Shown here piece after piece: positions 55,625 through 64,000 of a stretch of 64,000 bases of DNA. Below the pieces are notes generated by a model. The model saw only the letters and a list, made by a program, of their open reading frames with translations. It made no database searches and had not been told where the DNA came from. The DNA is from Bos javanicus (Eukaryota > Chordata > Mammalia > Artiodactyla > Bovidae). The stretch's first letter is position 1, and each line of letters begins with the position of its first letter. The translations under genes were made by a program, and so were the position numbers. The DNA lies in NCBI RefSeq assembly GCF_032452875.1, contig NC_083890.1, forward strand, positions 43,212,483 to 43,276,482. Direction: 5' to 3'.

Positions 55625-57245
55625 AAACTCCCCTTGACTCCTGCACTCAGCTCCCCAGAAAGAATCTGGAAATCTCTGAACAATCATAAAGTGAATATGA
55701 AGATGGAATCTGACTGCCTTCTTGGGTGCATGTGACTCATCATCAAGGATACTGTCCTCAGCCCTATCCATTGGGATGGATAAAGGTTGTTGAGTGGAGA
55801 TAGGATATCTGTTAGATTCAATAGTAATCAATAATACCATTAAACACATTCTTTCTGGCAGTATCACAAAGAAAGTGCAGCTGGTGGTGAATGTAGCTAC
55901 CTACTGACTGCAGGGAGCCGGGCATACACCTGAGTTTCTGCCAAGCCAAAATGAGATAGTTCATCCAGGCTGGACAGGGAAGCCCCACACCTGGTCATGT
56001 AGAAGAATATTAGACACTTTCATGATGTGTCTATGCATGTTTTGATTCCACAAGAGGTGATGGCTCCGGCTTCAGAAGCTGTGGTGACCTTACGGTGTAT
56101 TTTTATATTCTCTGTGCTGAGCGGATGACCCACTTCCAAACCAAGAGCGCAAATTACAAATGAACATCCCAACCACATGTCATTTTCCATCTTCACTAGA
56201 CTGGGAGTCCATGAAAATAGAGTGTCAACACAGCACCTCCCATGGATGCTTGACATTCAGTGTGGGCTAACTGGATTGCGCTGGACGTGTTTCTATTCAC
56301 TGGAAATCATCAGCCAGCTCAAGAGGGAGGAAAACATTGCCCATCACAAAAATAACTCGAGAATTGTGCAATCTGCCAACATCGGTCATTTGTGTTGAAC
56401 TTGCTTTCAGCACTCTGCTAAATATACCACACCCTATCACGGAAGCGATCATTCCCTTCCTTTTGAGTAGCAAAGTGGTGGGAACTAGAAAAGCTTCTGT
56501 GAATTTGGCAAGGGTTAGGATAAATGTTTCCAGTCCCTCTGGCAAAGGTGAGGCCGGCAGAGGGAAACACATCTATTCATCATGCTTTAGTGCCACTTGT
56601 TCATTAAGGGCTATGCTCTGGGGGTAAAGCTGTGCTTTCCTGTACCTGAGACAATGCCTGGACCTCGTAAACATAACTGACAACATAATTTTGCCGCACA
56701 GGTTATTGTTGTGTTGTTCCAATATGCTTGAAGTGATCATGAATCTTCACGGGATGCTGAACGTTTTCCCACGGGAAATACTTTATTTTGCACACAGAGC
56801 CACCCGGTCTGAGAGTCCCCTGCTGGGGACACTGTGCTACTCCACTGAACACGAGGGAGCAGATGTTTCAGAGGATTTCGTACAGTTGGGAGGAATTTTG
56901 CTGACTGCCAGCCACATGCTAGACCCTTCTGCATTTTTCAGGTCTGCACGCGTTGTAGACAGCCTCTCTGCAAGGCTGACATCACTGACTGCCGTCCAAG
57001 GGCAGAAGGTGGAGCACAGGGAAGGGAGGGGCTTGCCCGAGCGTGCCCCACTGTAAGTGACGGAGCTGGGGTGCTGCACACCCAGGCCGTCCTTGTCCAA
57101 ATGCAAACTTCTTTCCCTACAGCAGTGACATGGCCCTCCAATGCTTCTTTGAGGCCGAAGGGCAAGGTCTGCTCACAGTTTGGACGTGACTTTCAGGAAG
57201 GCTGCCCAGACCATGGATGGGACATTGGTGAGAAAGAGAACTTGG
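55625..57245. other. Unassigned 3' flank
   Basis: Open frames up to 121 codons without domains. An L2/MIR3-like hint, ACTAGACTGGGAGTCCATGA, lies at 56196-56215. Confidence 0.4.
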
Positions 57246-57545
57246 ATTTTTTTTTTTTTTTTAGGAAGGTAACCATGAATTGCTTATACAATGACATCTG
57301 GAGAGTGAGAGGTGAGATTCCTGCTCTTCAAATAGCAAATATATAGAGAGTGGATCATAGAGGCAGGATTGCACTCTCTAGAAAGACTAAGGAGGAGATC
57401 ACAAGGCGGCCCCTGAGTCACAGAGAATATAAACCAGGAAGGCATTGACTCAGAATCAAAAGGATCAAAGGAGCCAAGATGGAAACCCACAGGGAGCACG
57501 ACATTGGCTATTCATTGATATGAGCAGCCAATGACCAGAACCAGA
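57246..57545. other. Unassigned 3' flank with T run
   Basis: Begins with a T run at 57247-57262. No gene. Confidence 0.4.
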
Positions 57546-57680
57546 AGAGCAACTCTGGGCTGCTGGATGGCAGGCACTATTCTAGTTGCTACGGAAATAG
57601 CCATGAACAAAATAGTCCTTGCCCTTATGGAGCTACAAGTATAAAGATGATAGAATGGCATGTAGTTAGAAAAAAGCTGA
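57546..57680 (+). mobile_element. L2-like remnant
   Basis: GATGGCAGGCACTATTCTAG and TCCTTGCCCTTATGGAGCTA follow the L2 3' consensus. Confidence 0.6.
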
Positions 57681-58079
57681 AACATGGGGCAGGAAAGTCA
57701 TTTTCCAGATGTCACTGAGCAAACCTAGCCAAGCCTGGCATTGAAGCAAGAGAACAGGCATTCAGGACCAAAAGGCCAGTCCACCCCAGGACCCAAGGGA
57801 GATAAAAGACACCTTAGGAGACATATGGAATGGTTTCAACGCTGGGCTGGTGGGCTGTCTTTAAAAATTTAAGGACCAGCATCAAATATATAAACAGGAT
57901 CTTGGATAGCAGCCTGGGGCATAGGAACAGAAGACACCCTAGAATGGCTGCAGGGCAGATGGGCTGATGGCTTCGGTTTGCACTAAGAAGAGGATGCCCA
58001 TCCCATGCTTAGAGAATCAGGGCAGTAGAGTACCACCCTGGAAATGAGATCCTCAAAATTAGCCCTCCTCAGGGCCTTT
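57681..58079. other. Unassigned 3' flank
   Basis: Parts resemble old repeat sequence; no family fixed and no gene. Confidence 0.35.
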
Positions 58080-58965
58080 GATGCACTGTAACCTCTGAAC
58101 GTGGCCCACCTGCCCTTCCCTGAAGCCCTGGGTGACTCTCCATCCTTCGGGTCTCATCTGAAATGTCATGAGGTCAGGAAAGCCTTTTACCTCAGCCAGC
58201 CTCCTTCCACCCAAATCCAGTTGTGAGGCCAATGAATTTGAAAGCTACCAATATTTTTTTCTGTGCAATTTAATGAAAATCCAAATTTTAAAGAAGGCAA
58301 GCATGTCATTCTAATCAGGTATCATTGAGGGCAGAACCAATGCTTTGTGAGCTGGGCCAATTGTGTAGATGCTGGAGGCCAGTATAAGTTTCTGGGCCCC
58401 TCCACATCTCCTGGGATTGAGGTCCGTAACGTTTCTGCCCAAAGCACTCTTCCTGCTTCCCTGGTGGTTCAGACAGTAAAGAATCTGCCTGCAATGCAGG
58501 AGACCCAGGTTCCGTCCCTGGGTCGAGAGGATCCCCTGGAGAAGGGAATGGCAACCCACTCTAGTATTCTTACCTGGAGAATTCCATGGACAGAGGAGCC
58601 TGGTGGGCTAGAGTCCATGGGGTGTCAGAGAGTCGGATACGACTGAGCTACTAACGCAGCAACAACGGAGCTCTCCTCCTGCAGAGGTCTAGACAGCCTG
58701 CCCCTTCTGAGTCTGCTGAGCATCATCAGAGCCAGCATTCCTGAATTCTCTCTCTAAAAATAGCAGATGTACCCAGGCCACCCCATCTCCATCCCTCTAA
58801 GCTCCCTTCCTGGTTCTCCACTGCCTCTGCTGGCATTTTCACATGTCTGTTCATTGACCAACTTCCTCCTTCCCATGAGGGCAGGGCATGTATCGTTTGC
58901 CGTTGTGTCCCCAGGGCCTGGCGAGGAATAAGAGCTTAATAAATATTTGTTGAATGAATAAGAGG
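58080..58965 (+). mobile_element. L2 LINE 3' end, interrupted by Bov-tA
   Basis: The left part carries CTTCGGGTCTCATCTGAAATG and AGGAAAGCCTTTTACC. The right part (58700-58965) ends with the typical AAGAGCTTAATAAATATTTG and TTGAATGAATAAG. A Bov-tA lies between them at 58455-58665. Confidence 0.75.
58455..58665 (+). mobile_element. Bov-tA SINE nested in L2
   Basis: CTTCCCTGGTGGTTCAGACAG head, core and a GACTGAGCTACTAACGCAGC end. Confidence 0.9.
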
Positions 58966-59025
58966 ATTAATCAATGTCAGACGACAGGGAGAACAGGCTG
59001 CCCGGGCACTGTTCAGCCCATCACA

Positions 59026-59053
59026 CCCCAGGCCCCAGGCCCCAGGCTCCAGG
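59026..59053. repeat. Short minisatellite (7-bp GCCCCAG units)
   Basis: About four head-to-tail CCCCAGG units, the last with one change (CTCCAGG). Confidence 0.8.
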
Positions 59054-59202
59054 TGAGGAAGCTTCCAGACTTCCCCTCATTTCCTTTTGTTGCTTTTTCT
59101 GCAGTAGAAGGTGGTCTGTGGTCTCCTGGATTCTCCTCCGTTTCTTGGTTTGAGTCTCACCTGTCCTGGCCCTGATTTTCTGGCTCCTCTGGGATTAATT
59201 GA

Positions 59203-59432
59203 CTTTCCTGGTGGCCCAGACGGTAAAGAAACTGTCTGCAAAAAAAAAAAAAAAGAAACTGTCTGCAAGGCAGGAGATCTAGATTCGATCCCTGAGTCGG
59301 GAAGATCCCCTGGAGCAAGAAATGGCAACCCACTCCAGTATTCTTACCTGGAGGATTCCATGGGCAGAGGAGCCTGGTGGGCTACAGTCCATGGGGTCAC
59401 AAAGAGTTGGACACGACCGAGTGACTAGCACA
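59203..59432 (+). mobile_element. Bov-tA SINE with internal poly(A) insertion
   Basis: TTTCCTGGTGGCCCAGACGG head. At 59225-59267 a 16-bp piece of the SINE is duplicated around an A run. The SINE then continues normally (CTAGATTCGATCCCTGAG, core, GACCGAGTGACTAGCACAC). Confidence 0.92.
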
Positions 59433-60439
59433 CTGGGGTTAAAGCAAGGCTCTGACATCCTGTTCACGCGCTGTTCTTTCCCTCTGGCTCCAGCTGCCTG
59501 TCCGAGGTCAGTCCCACCTGTTCCGTGGGACAAAGCATCTCAGCAGCGCCCTATCCAGTTCCTGAAAAGATGCCCACCTGTCTGCTAGTCATACTGGGGA
59601 AAACGTCGCAAGGAAGCTCCTCAGTCTCCTGGCTAGATAGTGATCACCAAAGGCTTTCCTGCAGGTAAACATTCCAAAAATCGCTGAGAGGCACTTTTAT
59701 CTGTGTTGAGGTCGCCCCTAAAACCTCCCATTGCTTCATGACCACCTTCCTGTGTGGAATTTTGAAGAAACTCTGACCCAAGCACCAGCAGAGAACAAAC
59801 CTGTGGGAAGAAACTTCACGAGGTCCCATGTCATTTGCTGTTTCAAATATTCAGCTAGAAAGGGGAAGAACGAGAGATGAGGTGAGGGGGTTATCTTCTG
59901 AGGCTGCCACTCAGCGGAACTGACTCTCCCTCACCATAATTAGGACAGGACACGGACCGTGAGCCTGTATTAGGATGCCCTGCTCCTGAAACAAAGCCAG
60001 GGCACCCAGCTCTCCTAGCCCTGCTGAATTTCTGCCAGGTCTTCCTTCTCCCCCAGAGACAAACATGCCTGAGACCCTTCAGAGCCTAGCAGCCAAGGAC
60101 TTTCGATGGCTTTGGTTTGCGGTCCTGAGGCTTCTTCCTAAAAGGCCAGGGAGCCACCAACTGCCTTCACCCACTGAGACCACAAGCTGTTGCTTGTTAC
60201 CACTTTAGGTATCAGGCCTCAGCCACAAAATGCCAGCTGCCACCAAGCCTTTCTTTGTTTACTCCTTGAAAGCAATGTCATCCACAGGTATTAAAACAGG
60301 TAAAGAGGGCTTTGCAATCATTGAGGGATTAAGAAGTCCCACTCAGGCTCTGTGGCTGCATCTTTACGTGAGCGGATGTCAGAAGCCTCCTTACCAAAGG
60401 CCCCCAGTGCAGTGCCATTTAATAAGCACTGGTCATTTT
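59433..60439. other. Unassigned 3' flank
   Basis: GC-richer, no repeats or gene recognised. Confidence 0.4.
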
Positions 60440-60560
60440 TCTGCGTGAGCCTAGGAAGAGGACACAAACTCTCTTTATCCGTTGTTGAACATCCAGCACC
60501 TAGCAGAGTACCAGGTATACAGAGATCAAATACATATTTGTTTAACGAGCGAGTGAAATT
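60440..60560 (+). mobile_element. L2-like remnant
   Basis: CATCCAGCACCTAGCAGAGTA and AAATACATATTTGTTTAACG follow the L2 3' end. Confidence 0.65.
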
Positions 60561-60569
60561 TTCAGAATG

Positions 60570-61060
60570 GTCTTTGGTGACAAGACTGCAACCTACTACC
60601 TGAGTAACCTTAGGAAATTTATGGAACTTCTTTAAGCATCAGTATCCCTATATGTTGGAGAAGGCAATGGCACCCCACTCCAGTACTCTTGCCTGGAAAA
60701 TCCCATGGACAGAGGAGCCTGGTAAGCTGCAGTCCATGGGGTCGCTGAGGGTCGGACACGACTGAGCGACTTCACTTTCACTTTTCACTTTCACGCATTG
60801 GAGAAGGACATGGCAACCCACTCCAGTGTTCTTGCCTGGAGAATCCCAGGGACGGGGGAGCCTGGTGGGCTGCCGTCTATGGGGTCACACAGAGTCGGAC
60901 ACGACTGAAGTGACTTAGCAGCGGCAGCAGCATCCCTAAATGTAAATGAGGAAAGGAAGGTGACCCACTGCAAGGCTGTTTCAGAGACTAATTGTGATTG
61001 GACAAGACAGCAGGTGATACATGGGCACAGCAGCTGGCACATGGTAATAGCTCAATACAA
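60570..61060 (+). mobile_element. MIR SINE interrupted by Bov-A2
   Basis: MIR-like left part (CTGAGTAACCTTAGGAAATTT) and right part (TGTAAATGAGGAAAGGAAGG, CTGGCACATGGTAATAGCTC) flank a Bov-A2. Confidence 0.65.
60656..60930 (+). mobile_element. Bov-A2 SINE nested in MIR, sense
   Basis: GGAGAAGGCAATGGCACCCC start, both monomers with the CACTTTTCACTTTCA linker, and a GCAGCGGCAGCAGCA end. GTATCCCTATATG and GCATCCCTAAATG flank it, an aged duplication. Confidence 0.93.
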
Positions 61061-61213
61061 TATCCTTATTATGTCATTGTTATACTTTCAACCTTGTGGT
61101 CCTCCTAAGGCCTAAAATTCCTAGATCACAGATTCAGAAACCAAATAATAGGAACTACTATCTTTTATATGTCAATGGCACTGCAGTTCAGTGTTACATA
61201 ACTGTGCTTTCAC

Positions 61214-61423
61214 ACTCAGTCACTTAGTCGTGTCCGAGTTTGCAACCCCATGTGCTACAGCCTACCAAGCTCCTCTGTCCATGGGGTTTCCCAGGCTAGA
61301 ATACTGATGTGGGTTGCCATTTCCTCCTCCAGGGGATCTTCCTGACCCAGGAATTGATCCCATGTCTCCTGCGTCTCCTGCATTGGCAGACGGATTCTTT
61401 ACCACTGAGCCATCAGGGAACTA
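61214..61423 (-). mobile_element. Bov-tA SINE, antisense
   Basis: CACTCAGTCACTTAGTCGTG start, core, and a head with a duplicated GTCTCCTGC unit near 61364-61381. Ends CTGAGCCATCAGGGAA. Confidence 0.88.
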
Positions 61424-62439
61424 CTCCTTTTCAGTTCCTACTGTTGAATGTTTCTGTAATGTAAAATGAGATTTAGCTAAAATAGTTTTTCAGGAGTAAA
61501 GGACTTTCTTGTTGAAGGTGTTCCAATCCCATCCAAAAACACTCTTACAGCCATGCACTTAGAATAATGTTTGACCAAATATCTGGGTCCCTGTGGCCCA
61601 GTCAAGCTGACCCACAAAATTAATCATCATAGGCGAACAGACTAATGATGAAGCAAAGAAGCGTGTTTGTGTTGGAGATACTTCCTACTTGAGTTTTCTT
61701 AATGAAAAGGAACCTAAGAAAGAAATCCTCCTTTTGGACAAAAGAGTATAAGTGTTCCGCTGAGAGCTTTCACTGGCTGCCCGAGCACTTTTCATCTGAA
61801 TGTCTGGAAGCCAGGGAGCTACTGCCTGCAGGGAGCAACCAATGATGATTGCAAATGGGTAGAGAAATACCCCAGCTTCCTCACCTCTCATGTCAGGCAC
61901 ATCTAATGTACCTGTGTACCATCTGCAACAGGAGCTTAGTGAAACTGGGTCCCCGTTGTTCAATGGTAACTTCAATCTCATTAATACACCATATCCAATT
62001 CCTTTTTTTGTCTAATTCTCCACTGCCCTACTGGGGCTACCCAAGATATCACCTCTAAAATAAACTACTTGCACTCAGATCAGGTCTCAGGGTCTGTTTC
62101 CAAGGAAACCAGACCTAAGATAAGAGAATAAATTACAGTCATAAATTCATTTTTACGTGGGTTTAAGATTGAAATTCACATACATGGTTCTCCAAAAAAT
62201 CCTACGTGGAATTTGTGTTTAATGTAGGCCAGAGCAGTAAATGAGGCCTGGAAAAAGTGAATGCAAAATCTCTGACAAACATGTTTTCAATACAGGCCTC
62301 AATGAATTATCAGAGATAGTTTTCCTGAGATAGATAGTTGTGAAAAAAAGTCACAATAAAACTATCTCAGAACACACAAGGATTCCAGTCTTCATGCTCA
62401 AGAGACCCCAAGATCAGAATGAAATTTTTTAAATGAAAA
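61424..62439. other. 3' flank, probable old repeats
   Basis: 61570-61640 (ACCAAATATCTGGGTCCCTG) and 62080-62125 look like ancient interspersed repeat, family not fixed. No gene. Confidence 0.35.
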
Positions 62440-63344
62440 AAATATTAATCCATAGATTCACTGAAATCTCTTTCACAATCTCAGCATGTTTTTTGAAAAC
62501 AGTGACAAACTCATTTTAAAATTTATATGGAATTGCAGAGCCAAAAAATTTTGAAATAGGAGAGCAAAGTTGAAGGAATGACAGTAACTGATTTCAATAC
62601 TAGCTATAAAGCCACAGTAATTAAGACAGTGTGGTCTTGGTATAAGAACAAGCATACGCATTAATAGAATCTGGTAGAGTCTAGAAACAGATCTTCACAT
62701 ATATAGCCAATTGATTTTTGACAGAAGTACCAATGTAATTCAATGAGTTGAGGATATCTTTTCAACAAAATGTCCTGCAAAAATTGGATAATTGCATGGA
62801 AAAAAAAAAATGAGCCTTGGCTTCTATTGATGTCAAACCCCAAGATTAACTTGAAATAACCAAAGACCTAAAAGCTAAAAACGATGATACTTCTAAAAGA
62901 AATGATAGGAAAAGGTTTTCATAATCTCGGATTAAGTAAGCACTTGAAAAATGCTCAGCATTTTTATTCATCAGAGAAATGCAAATTAAAATTCACTAGA
63001 ATGACCAAATTTTTAAAATTGACACCACCACCAAGTAAGTATTGGGAAGGATGTAGAGCTGGTGGAGATGCAAAATGGAACCACCACACCGGGAAACAGC
63101 TGGATGGTTTCTTAAAGTTACACTAATCACATGACCCAGCTATTCTACTCCTTTAATTGTACCCAAGAGAAATGAAGAATATGTTCACCCAAAGACTTGC
63201 ACATGAGTGCTTACAGAAGCTATATTCATAATATCAAAAGCAAAACTGAAATTAACCAAAATGTCTGTCAGCAAGTGAATCAATAAATGTGTTTTGGTAT
63301 ATTCTACCAAATATAATGAAATACTTGTTTCACTAGATTGTTTG

Positions 63345-63541
63345 ACTGCTAAGTCATGTCCAGCTCTTTGTGACCCTATGGACTGTAGCCCTCCAGGCTC
63401 CTCTCTCCATGGGATTTTTCCAGCAAGAATACTGGAGTGGGTTGCCATGCCCTCCCCCAGGGGATTTCCTGCACCCAGGAATTGAAACTGCATCTACTGC
63501 TTGGCAGGCGGATTCTTTACCGCTGAGCCACCAGGGAAGCC
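63345..63541 (-). mobile_element. Bov-tA SINE nested in L1, antisense
   Basis: TGCTAAGTCATGTCCAGCTC through core to reversed head CTGAGCCACCAGGGAAGCCC. Confidence 0.9.
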
Positions 63542-63554
63542 CATAATAGAACAC

Positions 63555-63804
63555 TGCTGCTGCTGCTGCTAAGTCGCTTCAGTTGTGTCCGACTCTGTGC
63601 AACCCCATAGATGGCAGCCCACCAGGCTCCCCCGTCCCTGGGATTCTCCAGGCAAGAACACTGGAGTGGGTTGCCATTTCCTTCTCCAATGCATGAAAGT
63701 GAAAAATGAAAGGGAAGTCGCTCAGTCGTGTCGGACTCTTAGTGACCCCATGGACTGCAGCCTACCAGGCTCCTCCATCCATGGGATTTTCTAGGCAGGA
63801 GTAC
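63555..63804 (-). mobile_element. Bov-A2 SINE nested in L1, antisense
   Basis: (GCT)n start, two monomers with the GAAAGTGAAAAATGAAAG linker. GAACACT lies at 63548-63554 and 63805-63811. Only 13 bp separate it from the previous SINE. Confidence 0.93.
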
Positions 63805-64000
63805 TGAACACTACTCAGCAATAAAAAAGAGCAAACTGTTGGAATACCCGACATGGGTGAATTTCAAAAACATTACACTGAATGAGAGAAAACAGATACC
63901 AAAGTGTATACACTCTAAGATCCCATTTATGAAGTTCTAGAAAAGAAGAAGGGAACCTACAATGACAGAAACATTCTCAAGCTCATGCACAGTTTTTAAA

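Larger units (their letters stand above)
62440..64000 (+). mobile_element. Old L1 ORF2 3' portion, runs off the window
   Basis: L1 ORF2 C-terminal and 3' UTR order: TTTATATGGAATTGCAGAGC, GTGTGGTCTTGGTATAAGAA, TGACCCAGCTATTCTACTCC, ACTACTCAGCAATAAAAAAG, TGAATGAGAGAAAACAGATA. Many stops. Two SINEs interrupt it (63345-63541 and 63555-63804). The right end lies outside the window. Confidence 0.88.

Overview
The window is nuclear DNA from a bovid or closely related ruminant. It is packed with ruminant retroposons: Bov-tA and Bov-A2 SINEs, BovB LINE pieces, ART2A (Bov-A fused to a BovB fragment) and bovine-type L1 3' ends. Older cetartiodactyl CHR-1/CHR-2 tRNA SINEs and ancient mammalian MIR, L2, L1M and MLT1 remnants lie beneath them. 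There is no bacterial, phage or CRISPR content. Cattle, sheep and goat cannot be told apart by eye.

One protein-coding gene is complete: MCUR1 (mitochondrial calcium uniporter regulator 1, formerly CCDC90A), on the + strand. Nine coding exons run from the ATG at 22924 to the TAA at 41788-41790. All introns are GT-AG, the phases agree throughout, and the spliced CDS is 1104 nt (367 residues). Exon 1 lies in a CpG island (about 22640-23610) with GC boxes and no TATA box; a 7-codon upstream ORF sits just before the start. Exons 2-9 encode the conserved CCDC90-type coiled coil and a C-terminal membrane anchor. The 3' UTR probably extends to an AATAAA at 45147.

Layout: 1-22640 is gene-free 5' flank, a mosaic of L1, BovB, ART2A, SINE, MIR and MLT1 copies separated by unassigned DNA. 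22640-45170 is MCUR1, with most repeats in introns 1, 6, 7 and 8. 45170-64000 is 3' flank with dense SINEs, an L2 tract at 58.1-59.0 kb and an L1 ORF2 3' portion running off the right edge. In human, the neighbours of MCUR1 on 6p23 are RNF182 on the 5' side and RANBP9 on the 3' side; no exon of either was recognised here.

No new multi-gene system is visible. The items most worth checking are an uncharacterised coding-like exon on the minus strand at 45373-45496, a perfect CTCF core motif in MCUR1 intron 6, a poly(A) signal overlapping the MCUR1 stop codon, an apparent poly(A)-only retro-insertion with a target duplication at 59225-59267, and an ART2A copy abutting the MCUR1 promoter. Repeat family names come from recognition of consensus features, not from a database search.
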